DNA of 43,031 bases from an uncultured Lachnospiraceae bacterium (GCA_900548905.1 URMK01000061.1:1-43031), one strand, 5' to 3'. Positions 8,911-18,011 are shown, counted from the stretch's first letter. Notes: a model not told the origin generated them from the sequence alone. Made by a program: numbers and translations.

Positions 8911-10350
8911 ATGATAGGTAATATAATCCTGGCAGTTGTTATTTTGCTCCTGCTGCTCGCGGCGGTTGTTGTAGTGAGGACCTGCATTTTGCAGCCCACT
9001 CCCGCCATGACGGCGAAGGTGGAATTACAGGAAAATGAAAGGGCGGCAGCGTATGGGGAAGCCCTGGCAAAAATGATACGCAAGGAAACCGTTTCCAGCC
9101 GTTTTGAGGAAGATAAGACAAAATTTTATGAGTTCCATCAGATTCTGGAGGAGTTGTTCCCGCTGGTGCATAAAACCTGTGAAAAGCATGTATTTAACGG
9201 AAGCCTGCTTTTTAAATGGAGCGGCAGGGGGAAGGCAGAGCCTGTACTCCTCATGAGCCATCAGGATGTTGTGGAAGCCAATGGAAAGTGGGATCATGAA
9301 CCCTTCAGCGGCGATATTGACGGCCACGGCAATCTGTGGGGGCGGGGAACTGTGGATACCAAGGCCAGCCTGTTTTGTATTTTTACCGCTGTGGAGGAAC
9401 TGATAAAGGAAGGCCATCAGCCGGAAGGAGATATTTACATTGCCAGCAGCTGTACCGAGGAGTTCAGCGGGGAGGGCGCGCCGCTTACCGTGGCTTATCT
9501 GAAGGAACAGGGTGTGAAGCTTTCCCTTCTTCTGGATGAAGGCGGTATGATCATGGAAGAACCCATCGGAGGCGTGAAAGGCACCTACGCTATGGTGGGA
9601 GTCCTGGAAAAAGGCTACGGCGATCTGAAGTTTATAGCCAAAGGCAAAGGCGGCCATGCCAGTGCGCCCGGAAAAAACACACCGCTTGTACGGCTGGGCA
9701 GGTTCATGGCGGATGTGGAAAAACACGACCCCTTTACCAGCGAATTCAATCCCACCGTTCTGGAAATGTTCCGCCGCGTGACGCCCAATATGAACTTTGG
9801 AATGAAGCTGGTATTTGCTAACCTGTGGCTTTTCAAGCCCCTTCTTAAGAAGCTTATGCCCATTATCAGCCCTGCCGGTGCGGCTATGCTCCACACCACC
9901 ATTGCGTTTACCATGGCAAAAGGGGCGGACGGCCTTAACGTGCTGCCGCAGGAGGCCTATGTGACAGGAAATCTCCGCTTTATCCCCCATCAGTCCACCG
10001 ATGAAAGCATTGAACTGATCCGTGAGAAAGCGAAGCAGTACGATTTGGAAACAGAGGTAATCTATAAGGATTATCCCTGCCCTGTCGTGAATTATTCACA
10101 AGCCGCCTTCAAAAAGGTGGAAGAGACCATCCATGAAATATATCCCGGAATCGGTGTAAGCCCGTATGTGATGACAGGAGGTACCGATGCCAAGTATTAC
10201 AAGGATGTATGTGATAATTGTATCCGTTTTGCCCCGTTGTATATTAATAAACAGCAGTACGAGAGCATCCACGGGCTGAACGAAAACATCTCCGTGGGAG
10301 CCCTGCCTATGGGCGTGGACTTTTATAAGAAGATAATAAAGGACAGCTGA
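8911..10350 (+). CDS. Membrane-anchored M20 family metallopeptidase
   Basis: A 479-residue zinc-dependent amidohydrolase of the M20/M25/M40 group (dipeptidases, deacylases). Metal-ligand motifs are in order: SHQD with His near 117, GTVDTK with Asp near 149, the CTEEFSGEGA pair of glutamates near 183-184, and C-terminal GGTDAKYY and IHGLNENI. A lid/dimerisation domain lies between. Unusually, the protein begins with a 20-residue hydrophobic segment (IILAVVILLLLLAAVVVV) predicted to anchor it in the membrane. Together with the two upstream membrane proteins this points to hydrolysis coupled to transport. The substrate is unknown. Confidence 0.9.
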   Translation: MIGNIILAVVILLLLLAAVVVVRTCILQPTPAMTAKVELQENERAAAYGEALAKMIRKETVSSRFEEDKTKFYEFHQILEELFPLVHKTCEKHVFNGSLLFKWSGRGKAEPVLLMSHQDVVEANGKWDHEPFSGDIDGHGNLWGRGTVDTKASLFCIFTAVEELIKEGHQPEGDIYIASSCTEEFSGEGAPLTVAYLKEQGVKLSLLLDEGGMIMEEPIGGVKGTYAMVGVLEKGYGDLKFIAKGKGGHASAPGKNTPLVRLGRFMADVEKHDPFTSEFNPTVLEMFRRVTPNMNFGMKLVFANLWLFKPLLKKLMPIISPAGAAMLHTTIAFTMAKGADGLNVLPQEAYVTGNLRFIPHQSTDESIELIREKAKQYDLETEVIYKDYPCPVVNYSQAAFKKVEETIHEIYPGIGVSPYVMTGGTDAKYYKDVCDNCIRFAPLYINKQQYESIHGLNENISVGALPMGVDFYKKIIKDS

Positions 10351-10376
10351 CAGGAGGTATTCTATTTCTGACCCTC

Positions 10377-11159
10377 TCAGCCTTTTACAGCCCGGACAGC
10401 CACATAAGAGTTCATATAGCGATCAAATAAGCCTCCGCCGTCTCCGTCTTCGTAAAGATCGGAAATGAGAAAACCGGCTTTGATCAGGCCGCCTAGTTGC
10501 TCTGTCAGGCTGTGGCTGAACAAAAAGGGTTCCTGCTTCTTCCGCATTTCCTGTTTCCGCTCCTCACTTAAATCCCGCAGGGAATGAAAGGGCAGCGTGT
10601 ATACCGTTGTGAGGGATTGATCTTTACTGAAATCCGGATCGAACATAAAATGTTCTTCTTTTACATAACCCATCATCAGAATCCCGCCGGTTTTAATAAT
10701 ACGGGCACATTCCTCCCAAACGGGTTGAATATTCTCGATATAGCAATTTGACACCGGATTGAAAATGATATCAAAGGTATTATCCGCAAAAGGAAGAGGC
10801 TTTTCCATGTCGCACAGCAGAGTTGTGATGGAATAGCCTTCTCTTTTTGCTGCCAGATTTTCATGCTCCAATTGTCTGGAAGACAGATCCGTGATTGTGA
10901 CGATAGCACCGTGCGCCGCAAAAACAGGACCCTGCTGTCCGCCGCCGCAGGCAAGGCCAAGAAGTTTTTTGCCCATTAGAGGCGGAAACCAGTACTCCGG
11001 AACATATTTGGATGAGGTGAGGGAAACCTGAAGAATCCCCTCTTTTGCACGCAGATAATCTTCATGGCTGATTATCTTCGTAAATTGTGCCCGCCCGTCT
11101 TCGGTTCTGCCCTCTGCGATAGCATCCCAGGCTTTTGCATTATAATCTGTGTAATTCAT
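10377..11159 (-). CDS. Class I SAM-dependent methyltransferase
   Basis: A 260-residue cytoplasmic methyltransferase of the UbiE/Methyltransf_11 type. The SAM-binding glycine motif is LLGLACGGGQQGPVFAAHGA (motif I), followed by VTITDLS (the acidic residue ending strand 2), DMEKPLPFADNTFDIIFNPVSNCYI (motifs II/post-I) and a C-terminal VKEEHFMFD region. The start at 11159 has CGGAGG just upstream. It converges on the M20 gene with only 26 nt between them and is divergent from the LacI regulator. The substrate cannot be inferred; the family includes many small-molecule methyltransferases. Confidence 0.85.
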   Translation of the reverse strand: MNYTDYNAKAWDAIAEGRTEDGRAQFTKIISHEDYLRAKEGILQVSLTSSKYVPEYWFPPLMGKKLLGLACGGGQQGPVFAAHGAIVTITDLSSRQLEHENLAAKREGYSITTLLCDMEKPLPFADNTFDIIFNPVSNCYIENIQPVWEECARIIKTGGILMMGYVKEEHFMFDPDFSKDQSLTTVYTLPFHSLRDLSEERKQEMRKKQEPFLFSHSLTEQLGGLIKAGFLISDLYEDGDGGGLFDRYMNSYVAVRAVKG

Positions 11160-11348
11160 TGTATCCTCCGTGTTCTATGTCTGTATCAATCCTATTCCTT
11201 ATGGTTCCATGATTAGTAGCACTTCTATAGAAAAAGTAATGAGGTGGAGAAAAAAGAAGAATCTCTTCTTTTTTCGGTCATTATTTACTGCATATGATAT
11301 CATGTTTTGGATATAATTTACACAATTATTTTAAAATACATATATTTG

Positions 11349-11394
11349 TTGACAGATTGCGCATGTTTGGCTTATAATCAGGTTAACCGGTTAA
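11349..11394 (+). promoter_or_regulatory. LacI-gene promoter with LacI-type operator
   Basis: TTGACA at 11349-11354, an 18-nt spacer, TATAAT at 11373-11378, then the perfect palindrome TTAACCGGTTAA at 11383-11394 covering the probable transcription start. The same palindrome recurs at 14598-14609, so the regulator likely represses its own gene and the transporter. The rest of 11160-11348 is AT-rich and holds an AAAAAAGAAGA/TCTTCTTTTTT inverted repeat near 11252-11275 but no gene. Confidence 0.85.
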
Positions 11395-11473
11395 CTCAAA
11401 TATTAATTGTTTTAAAATGAAGATAGATTTGGAACAGCCGCCTTAAAATAATAAGGCCCAAGAGGTAATATTT

Positions 11474-12508
11474 ATGAAAGAAAAAGCAACGATCCGGGAT
11501 GTGGCGGCCGCCGCAGGGGTATCTGCGGCAACTGTGTCCTATGTACTGAATGGTAAGAAAAAGGTATCGGAACAGACAAAGAATGCCGTTCTGGATGTCA
11601 TCCGACAGATGGAGTATGTACCGGATTTGAATGCCCGGGGCCTGTCCCTGAAGGATACGAAGCTGATCGGCGTTGTGGTGCCCCAGACGGAACCGGGAAG
11701 TACCCTGATGTTTCGGAATAATTTTTACAGTGAGATTTTAGGAAGTATTGAATTCCATGCCAGGCAGAACGGTTATCATGTGCTGATATCGGCTACGGAT
11801 GTAACGGAGGATTATCTGAATTTGATCCGGGAACGGAACCTGGACGGGGTTATCATTATCGGTACCTATCAGAATGAATTTTTGAGCCAGCTGAAACAAC
11901 TGGAAGTACCGGTGGTTTTGGTAGACAGCTATTGCAAATACGATTGGTTCCATGCAATCCGTATCGACGATGAAAAAAGCTCTTACCTGGCTACAAAATA
12001 TGTGCTTGACGCAGGGCACAGAAGGGTAGCTCTGGTATCCGGTATCCTTCATGAGAACGGTGTTATGAAAAAGCGCTTCAGCGGGTATCAGAATGCATTG
12101 GCCGATTACGGAATCCCTTACCGGGGGGAGTATCTGTTCGAAGGAAATGTGGATTATGACAGTGGTGTCAGCATTGCCGAACAGATTGCCCGGGAGAAGG
12201 TGGATGTCACTGCCGTAGTGGCTGCAGCAGATATTTTTGCGATCGGGCTTATGAAAGGGTTTTATGAGGAGGGGATCCGGGTTCCGGAGGACATTTCCGT
12301 CATTGGATTTGACGACCTGGATATATCCGCTTATCTGACTCCGGGGCTCACCACGATTAAGCAGCAGATTTCCCTTAAGGGGGAACGGGCGGTCAGTATG
12401 CTGGTGCAGAATATGGCGGATCCCCATATGGCGAAGGTAGAGGAAATCCTTCCCGTACGGCTGGTGGAACGGGCCAGCGTCAAACGGATGGCCCCGGAAA
12501 AGGTGTAA
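11474..12508 (+). CDS. LacI family transcriptional regulator
   Basis: A 344-residue repressor. Residues ~5-50 form the LacI helix-turn-helix (TIRDVAAAAGVSAATVSYVLNG) with the hinge-type stretch NARGLSLKDTKLIG. A periplasmic-binding-protein-like sensor domain follows (GVVVP..., DGVIIIGTY, AVVAAADIFAIGLM, ISVIGFDDLDISAYLTPGLTTI). It is the first gene of a sugar locus and has the TTAACCGGTTAA palindrome on its own promoter, so autorepression relieved by a saccharide is likely. The sugar is not identifiable, but the adjacent GH31 enzyme suggests an alpha-glycoside. Confidence 0.93.
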   Translation: MKEKATIRDVAAAAGVSAATVSYVLNGKKKVSEQTKNAVLDVIRQMEYVPDLNARGLSLKDTKLIGVVVPQTEPGSTLMFRNNFYSEILGSIEFHARQNGYHVLISATDVTEDYLNLIRERNLDGVIIIGTYQNEFLSQLKQLEVPVVLVDSYCKYDWFHAIRIDDEKSSYLATKYVLDAGHRRVALVSGILHENGVMKKRFSGYQNALADYGIPYRGEYLFEGNVDYDSGVSIAEQIAREKVDVTAVVAAADIFAIGLMKGFYEEGIRVPEDISVIGFDDLDISAYLTPGLTTIKQQISLKGERAVSMLVQNMADPHMAKVEEILPVRLVERASVKRMAPEKV

Positions 12509-12579
12509 AACGGCCCTTGAGAGGAACCGGTGGAATCGTACCTGAAAACGAATGGAAAATAAAAGACGGGGATGTATAT

Positions 12580-14577
12580 ATGGAAGAAAGGATTATGGGA
12601 AAAGGCCCCTGGCAGCAGATTGCGGCGCTGGGGAAAGGAAGGCAGGCCGTGCTGCGGCGGGAGCCTGCAGGGCAAACAGATCTTTTGTCCATTGAAGTGC
12701 CTTATGCAGGCGTTTATGGCATGGGGGAGAAGTACAACGGATTGAATCAAAAAGGAAAAACAGTTATAAACCAGGTGGTGGAAAAATTCTGCCGGCAGGG
12801 GGAGAACACGTATCTTGCCGCTCCGTTTTTCGTGACGGATACGGGACTGGGGATTTACGTGGAAACAGATGAAAAAACGGAATTCCGGTTTCAGCAGACT
12901 ATCGGGTGCAGGATACCCGCCGATGCGAAAGTCCATATCTTTACGGGAACGATAGACGAGATTATCGCTGCCTATATGAAGCTGTTTGGACCGGCGCTGC
13001 TGCCGCCAGGATACAGCTTTGGGATATGGATATCCGCAAACCACTGGAACAGCCAGAAGGCGGTGGAAGAACAATTACGGCAGCTTGAGGAGCATGGGTT
13101 CCCCGCCAGCGTGATGGTTCTGGAGGCGTGGAGCGATGAAGCGACCTTTTATATCTGGAATGGCGCAGGCTATGAACCAAAACCTGCGGGCGGGTTTCTT
13201 ACCTGCGGGGAATTTGATTATTCCAAAAGTCCTTTCTGGCCGGATCCCAAAGCCATGATAGAGGGACTGCATGAAAAGGGTATCCGGCTGATCCTGTGGC
13301 AGATTCCCGTATATAAAAAGCAGGGGAAAGAGGAACCCGTTTGCAGACAGCTGGAGCAGGACAGAGAGAATGCGGTCAATAAGGGGCTCTGCGTAAGGCG
13401 GAAGGATGGTACGCCATACCAAATCCCGGAGGGTAACTGGTTCGCCGGTTCCCTGATCCCGGATTTTACCAATCCGGAGACTTGTAAAGACTGGTTCGGA
13501 AGACGGCAGTATCTTCTGGATATGGGGGTGGATGGTTTTAAGACAGACGGCGGGGAATTCATTTACGAAGAAGACTTGGTTTTTTATGATGGAATGACCG
13601 GCAGGGAAGCTAAAAATGCATATGCCCGGACCTATACCGAAGCCTATACCAAATTTCTGGAAAACGATCATGTACTGTTTTCCCGCGCCGGATTTGCGGG
13701 GGCCCACAGAACGCCGATTCATTGGGCCGGGGACCAGCAGTCGGAGAATGGGGAGCTGTACAGCGTCCTTCAGGCAGGTTTGTCCGCGGCGATGACGGGC
13801 ATCCCCTTCTGGAGTTTTGATATCGCAGGGTTTGCCGGCCCTCTGCCCACGCCTGATTTATACCGGCGTGCAACCCAGATGGCCTGTTTTGTACCGGTCA
13901 TGCAGTGGCATTCCGAGCCGGACGGAGGGCAGTTTAAGGAGCTGATGGCCGGGATGGACGGAAATAATGAACGAAGTCCCTGGAATATAGCCAAAGCCTG
14001 GAATTGTCCCGAATTTACGGAGGAAATGAGATACTGGCACAGGCTGCGTATGAATCTGTTCCCTTATCTGTACAGCACGGCGCGAAAATGCGTCAGGGAC
14101 TTCCGGCCGATGATGCGGCCTCTGGTTTATAACTGGCAGGAGGAGCCGGAGGCGGTGCGGACAGAGGATGAATATATGCTCGGAGACAGTCTTTTGATTG
14201 CCCCTCTTTTACAGGAGGAGCAGCGTACGAGGCATTTATGGCTTCCGGAAGGCTGCTGGTACGGCCTGTTTACCCGGAGAAAATACGAAGGGGGGAGGCA
14301 TGTGCAATCGGATGGGGAAGAACGCTTCCCGGTTTATCTGAGAGGCGGCCATGGCCTGGCATGCAATGGCCGTGCGCGGGAGGGCTTGTCTGCCGATACT
14401 GGAAACGGGACAGGAAAAACGGAGGATCTGCATTTCCTGCTTGCAGGGGATACAGGGACGGAACAATTCCTGGATGCCGGACATGAGGTATGGATCCGGT
14501 GGGAGGGAAAAAAGGTAACAGTGGAAGGGGCCGGGGACCTGCATATCACATGGGAGCTTGTGCCTGGACAGGAATAA
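12580..14577 (+). CDS. Glycoside hydrolase family 31 (alpha-glucosidase/alpha-xylosidase type)
   Basis: A 665-residue cytoplasmic alpha-glycosidase; no signal peptide. The N-terminal beta-domain is followed by a (beta/alpha)8 barrel. The catalytic nucleophile is in GFKTDGGEF (Asp ~323) and the acid/base Asp ~385 is in HWAGDQQSEN. Typical downstream family motifs WSFDIAGFAG and HSEPDGGQF are also present. The start at 12580 is preceded by GACGGGG; a TTG start at 12517 is possible but lacks a good ribosome site. It lies 71 nt after the LacI gene and before the transporter promoter, so it probably shares the regulator's transcript and cleaves the imported oligosaccharide. GH31 includes glucosidases, xylosidases and others; which one is open. 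Confidence 0.92.
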   Translation: MEERIMGKGPWQQIAALGKGRQAVLRREPAGQTDLLSIEVPYAGVYGMGEKYNGLNQKGKTVINQVVEKFCRQGENTYLAAPFFVTDTGLGIYVETDEKTEFRFQQTIGCRIPADAKVHIFTGTIDEIIAAYMKLFGPALLPPGYSFGIWISANHWNSQKAVEEQLRQLEEHGFPASVMVLEAWSDEATFYIWNGAGYEPKPAGGFLTCGEFDYSKSPFWPDPKAMIEGLHEKGIRLILWQIPVYKKQGKEEPVCRQLEQDRENAVNKGLCVRRKDGTPYQIPEGNWFAGSLIPDFTNPETCKDWFGRRQYLLDMGVDGFKTDGGEFIYEEDLVFYDGMTGREAKNAYARTYTEAYTKFLENDHVLFSRAGFAGAHRTPIHWAGDQQSENGELYSVLQAGLSAAMTGIPFWSFDIAGFAGPLPTPDLYRRATQMACFVPVMQWHSEPDGGQFKELMAGMDGNNERSPWNIAKAWNCPEFTEEMRYWHRLRMNLFPYLYSTARKCVRDFRPMMRPLVYNWQEEPEAVRTEDEYMLGDSLLIAPLLQEEQRTRHLWLPEGCWYGLFTRRKYEGGRHVQSDGEERFPVYLRGGHGLACNGRAREGLSADTGNGTGKTEDLHFLLAGDTGTEQFLDAGHEVWIRWEGKKVTVEGAGDLHITWELVPGQE

Positions 14578-14597
14578 TTTTAATTTTTTTTACATGG

Positions 14598-14641
14598 TTA
14601 ACCGGTTAAATGTTGACATATATCTTACGATTAATAAGGAT
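14598..14641 (+). promoter_or_regulatory. Sugar transporter promoter with LacI-type operator
   Basis: TTAACCGGTTAA at 14598-14609 lies 3 nt before TTGACA at 14613-14618. A poor -10 (around TAAGGAT, 14635-14641) follows. The operator is upstream of -35 here, whereas it lies downstream of -10 at the regulator gene. Confidence 0.75.
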
Positions 14642-14670
14642 TTGCGCCGAAGCGCAGAAGGGAGAAAAGA

Positions 14671-16032
14671 ATGAAAAAAAGAAATCTGAAAAAGTGGCTG
14701 GCAGTTATGATGAGTGCGGTGATGGTGATGTCCATGGCAGGGTGCGGTTCGTCGGAAACCGCGGCAGAAAGCCAGGCTCCCGCGGAAACAGGATCAAAAG
14801 CTGCGGAGGAAGGGACAGCGGAAGAAAGCAAGGCGGCGGAAACCGTGGACGTTTCCGCACAGGGGGATGCCCAGGAGGCGGTAACCATTACCTATGCCAA
14901 CTTTAACGCGTCCGGAAGCAATGAGGAAACCCTGCAGAAGATGTATGAAGCCTTTCATGAAGAATACCCCAACATTACGGTAACGATCGAAACCATCGGT
15001 TATGACGATTATTTCACCCAGATGCAGACCCGGGTAGCAGGGGGAACCGCACCCGACTGCTATGAACTGAATATTGAAAATTTTGCGGCCTATGCCAATA
15101 AGGGGGCGCTGGCGGAACTGACCGGTATCGATACCTCCGGTTATGACGAAACGGCCCTGAGCGCATTCAACGTGGACGGGAAACAATACGGCGTGCCCGG
15201 AAACTTCTCCAATGTGGTGCTCATTTACAACAAGGATCTTTTTGACCAGGCACAGATAGAGTATCCTTCGGATGACTGGACATGGGACGATGCGCTGAAG
15301 GCAGCGGAAGCGATCCGGGCACTGGATGAAAATACTTATGGGATTTATCAGCCGATTACCTTCAATGAATTCTTTAAGGTGGCCGCACAGTACGGCGGAA
15401 GTATTTTAAATGAGGATAAGACGGCTTTCACCATTAATTCCCCGGAAAACCTGATGGCTGCGGAAATGATGATCAATAAGGTGACGGAGAGCAATGTACA
15501 GCCAAGTGATGAGCAGATGGGCGGCATGGGTGACTGGGATCTGTTCCAGAGCGGCCGTCTTGGCATGATTCCCACCGGTATCTGGGCATTTTCTACCTTT
15601 ACCGAGGGCTGTGATTTTGCATGGGATATATGCGTGGAGCCAGGCGGAACACAAAAAGCCACCCATTTCTTCAGCAATGCGCTGGCAGTGAATGCAAAGA
15701 GTGATAAAAAGGAAGCGGCAGCAACCTGGATCAACTGGCTGGCATCCAGCGATAAATCAGCGCAGATGCGGATTGATGCGGGCTGGGATCTGCCTGCAAT
15801 CAATAACCAGGAAGTGCTTTCCGGGTATCTTGCCATCACACCTCCTGAAAACCGGCAGGCCGTATTTGACTCCCTGGATTATCTGGTGGTCGCCCCTATT
15901 ATCGAAGACTATTCCCTGATGTCCGATATTATCACGGATAAGCTTTCCATGGCGGCTTCCGGAAAGCTTTCGGTAAAGGACGCACTGGATCAGGCACAGA
16001 GCGAATGTGAAGCCCAGATTACCCTGAAATAA
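14671..16032 (+). CDS. Sugar ABC transporter substrate-binding lipoprotein
   Basis: A 453-residue family 1 extracellular solute-binding protein. It has a lipoprotein signal peptide: basic KKRNLKKW, a hydrophobic core, and lipobox MAGC with Cys at about 26. A 45-residue Ala/Glu/Ser-rich linker then tethers the domain to the membrane. The mature domain starts near VTITYANFNASGSNEETLQKM, as in oligosaccharide-binding proteins. GGGAG precedes the start. It is the first gene after the second LacI operator and is followed by two permeases. No ATPase gene is nearby, so a shared MsmX-like ATPase encoded elsewhere is expected. Confidence 0.95.
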   Translation: MKKRNLKKWLAVMMSAVMVMSMAGCGSSETAAESQAPAETGSKAAEEGTAEESKAAETVDVSAQGDAQEAVTITYANFNASGSNEETLQKMYEAFHEEYPNITVTIETIGYDDYFTQMQTRVAGGTAPDCYELNIENFAAYANKGALAELTGIDTSGYDETALSAFNVDGKQYGVPGNFSNVVLIYNKDLFDQAQIEYPSDDWTWDDALKAAEAIRALDENTYGIYQPITFNEFFKVAAQYGGSILNEDKTAFTINSPENLMAAEMMINKVTESNVQPSDEQMGGMGDWDLFQSGRLGMIPTGIWAFSTFTEGCDFAWDICVEPGGTQKATHFFSNALAVNAKSDKKEAAATWINWLASSDKSAQMRIDAGWDLPAINNQEVLSGYLAITPPENRQAVFDSLDYLVVAPIIEDYSLMSDIITDKLSMAASGKLSVKDALDQAQSECEAQITLK

Positions 16033-16040
16033 ACGCCCAT

Positions 16041-16080
16041 GCCCGGTTAACCGGGCAACACCATGTATGAAAGCAGCCGG
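16041..16080 (+). repeat. 40-nt post-stop element, copy A
   Basis: Starts 8 nt after the binding-protein stop. It contains a perfect 18-nt palindrome at 16040-16057 centred on GGTTAACC, then CACCATGTATGAAAGC. It matches 32 of 40 positions of the element at 26048-26087, which follows the rubrerythrin stop codon. Confidence 0.6.
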
Positions 16081-16095
16081 CCGAATGGCCATCAA

Positions 16096-16232
16096 TATTG
16101 TGTAAGCGGAGCTTTCACAATAAACAGGAACAGTAACGTGTGAGGCGGCCGGTACGGTGCCCGGCCCCTGTCTTCCGGCAGGGGCCGTAAGGACCGCCGC
16201 GGCCGCGGTCAAGGAAATGCGGGGATCCCCGC
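16096..16232 (+). other. Highly structured spacer between binding-protein and permease genes
   Basis: No gene in this 217-nt gap (16033-16249), but three strong hairpins follow the repeat. At 16096-16122 TATTGTG-T-AAGC pairs with GCTT-T-CACAATA. At 16162-16187 CGGCCCCTG pairs with CAGGGGCCG inside a longer GC-rich helix. At 16219-16232 the palindrome GCGGGGATCCCCGC abuts the ribosome site of the permease. Such hairpins commonly protect the upstream binding-protein message and reduce permease translation; that function is inferred. Confidence 0.6.
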
Positions 16233-16249
16233 TGCGGAGATAAACAATT

Positions 16250-17155
16250 ATGAAGAAAAAAAGGCGGTTTCAGGCGCTCCTGCAGTCTTTTCCATTCATG
16301 CTTCCCAGTTTTACCGGCATGATTGTGTTCAGCCTGCTGCCCATCCTGATTTCCATAATTATCAGCCTGACAGACTGGAACGGGCTGGACGCACTGAACT
16401 GGAAAACCCTTTCCGGCCATTTTATCGGAGTTGACAATTATATAAAAATACTGACTACCGCGGAGTTCTGGAAGGTGCTGGGACATACGCTGTACTATAT
16501 TGTTCTTTATATTCCCCTTGTTTTTGCGGCAGCCCTGGGTGTCGCCGTAATCCTGAATAAAAACAGGAAAGGAATCACCGTATTCCGTATTATGTATTAT
16601 ATTCCGGTGCTGACCTCGTGGGTTGCGGCAAGCTTGATCTGGAAATGGGTGTTAAGCCCCCAGTATGGGATCTTTAACCAGCTTCTCTCCTTCGTGGGAA
16701 TTAAAGGCCCCAGCTGGCTTACCAGTGAGGTATGGGCCATGCCCGCCATTGTGCTGGCGTCGGTATGGAAGGATATGGGGTTTTTCGGACTGTTCCTGCT
16801 CTCCGGGCTGAAAGCCATCGATACGGGCTATTATGAAGCCGCCAGGGTGGACGGCGCCGGGAAAAGCAGGCAGTTTTTTAAGATAACACTGCCCCTTTTA
16901 ACCCCGTCTATCTTTTTCTGCCTGATCATGTCCCTGATTAACGCGTTCCAGCTGTTCCCCCAGGTTATGATCATGACGGAAGGCGGACCCAACGGTGCCA
17001 CACAGGTAATGGTGGAACGGATCTATACTTATGGTTTTAAGTATTTTAAAATGGGATATGCATCGGCCTATTCCTGGCTGCTGTTTTTAATTATATTTAT
17101 CCTGACCGGCGTACAGATGAAGCTGCAGAAAGGATGGGTGCATTATGAATCATAA
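16250..17155 (+). CDS. Sugar ABC transporter permease (MalF/UgpA type)
   Basis: A 301-residue inner-membrane permease of the binding-protein-dependent sugar transporter family with six membrane segments. The cytoplasmic EAA loop, which docks the ATPase, reads YYEAARVDGAGKSRQFFKITLPLL near residues 195-220. The short basic start MKKKRRFQALLQ is typical. GGAG at the edge of a palindromic hairpin precedes the ATG. It overlaps the next permease by 11 nt and works with it and the lipoprotein upstream to import a saccharide. Confidence 0.94.
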   Translation: MKKKRRFQALLQSFPFMLPSFTGMIVFSLLPILISIIISLTDWNGLDALNWKTLSGHFIGVDNYIKILTTAEFWKVLGHTLYYIVLYIPLVFAAALGVAVILNKNRKGITVFRIMYYIPVLTSWVAASLIWKWVLSPQYGIFNQLLSFVGIKGPSWLTSEVWAMPAIVLASVWKDMGFFGLFLLSGLKAIDTGYYEAARVDGAGKSRQFFKITLPLLTPSIFFCLIMSLINAFQLFPQVMIMTEGGPNGATQVMVERIYTYGFKYFKMGYASAYSWLLFLIIFILTGVQMKLQKGWVHYES

Positions 17156-17969
17156 ATTCTGGCGGGCCTTCCGCTTTTATTTCGTATCCTGCCTGATCTC
17201 CGTGATCGTGATGGTCCCTTTTTTATGGATGGTTTCCACCTCCTTAAAAAGCAAGGGGGCGCTGATGGAAATTCCGATCCGGTGGATTCCCGAAAATCCC
17301 ACGCTGGACGCTTATCAGAAGGTATTCTCGAAATTTCCGTTTCTCAGGGCTATTTTCAACAGCTTTTTCATCACGGCAAGCTATACTCTGATTACGATAC
17401 TGTCGGCCTCTATGGCGGCTTTTGCCTTTACCAAGATCCGTTTTCCCGGAGCCGACGGGCTTCTGAAGCTGTATCTGGCTTCTATGATGATACCAACCCA
17501 GGTGACGTTGATTCCGTTGTTTGTGATTATGAATAAGCTGGGGCTTATCAATACCTACCCCAGTGTCATCCTCCCTTCCCTTTTCCGGGTTTTCGGAATT
17601 TTTATGCTGGTACAGCAAATGCGTTCCATCCCCAATGATTTTAAGGAAGCGGCCCGGATCGACGGCGCGGGAATGTTCCGTATATTCCGGGTGGTCATCC
17701 TTCCGCTATGCATGTCCTCCGTCGCCACACTGACGATAACCACGTTCATGGAAAGCTGGAATGACTATCTGTGGCCGCTGCTGATGCTGACGGATAAAAA
17801 CAAGATGACGCTTACGCTTGCGCTGAACAACCTGAACGGCCAATATGGGACAGAGTATAATGTGCTTATGGCCGGCAGTCTGCTATCCATGCTCCCTATC
17901 ATTCTCGTTTATACCTGTGCCCAGAAAAACTTTAAGCATGGGGTGATGGCCGGCGGGATCAAAGGATGA
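17145..17969 (+). CDS. Sugar ABC transporter permease (MalG/UgpE type)
   Basis: The second, 274-residue permease of the pair, with six membrane segments. Its EAA loop is DFKEAARIDGAGMFRIFRVVILPL near residues 165-188, followed by WNDYLWPLL, a characteristic MalG-type stretch. The start overlaps the preceding gene by 11 nt, with AAAGGATGGG as a ribosome site. It ends in HGVMAGGIKG, the normal family terminus, so the gene is complete even though the following gene begins abruptly. Confidence 0.94.
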   Translation: MNHKFWRAFRFYFVSCLISVIVMVPFLWMVSTSLKSKGALMEIPIRWIPENPTLDAYQKVFSKFPFLRAIFNSFFITASYTLITILSASMAAFAFTKIRFPGADGLLKLYLASMMIPTQVTLIPLFVIMNKLGLINTYPSVILPSLFRVFGIFMLVQQMRSIPNDFKEAARIDGAGMFRIFRVVILPLCMSSVATLTITTFMESWNDYLWPLLMLTDKNKMTLTLALNNLNGQYGTEYNVLMAGSLLSMLPIILVYTCAQKNFKHGVMAGGIKG

Positions 17970-18011
17970 TAAAGAAGCAAAACATGCTGGCAGAATTATC
18001 CCCAGGACTTT

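Noticed and set aside
11252..11275. AAAAAAGAAGA/TCTTCTTTTTT inverted repeat between divergent genes
   Set aside because: Could be a weak terminator, but there is no transcript to end between two divergent promoters and the stem is purely A/G over C/T; likely low-complexity sequence.
16040..16057. Possible third LacI operator (palindrome centred on GGTTAACC)
   Set aside because: The half-sites are in the reverse order to TTAACCGGTTAA, it lies after a stop codon rather than at a promoter, and the same sequence with a mismatch recurs at 26050 after an unrelated gene. It is better explained as part of a repeat.
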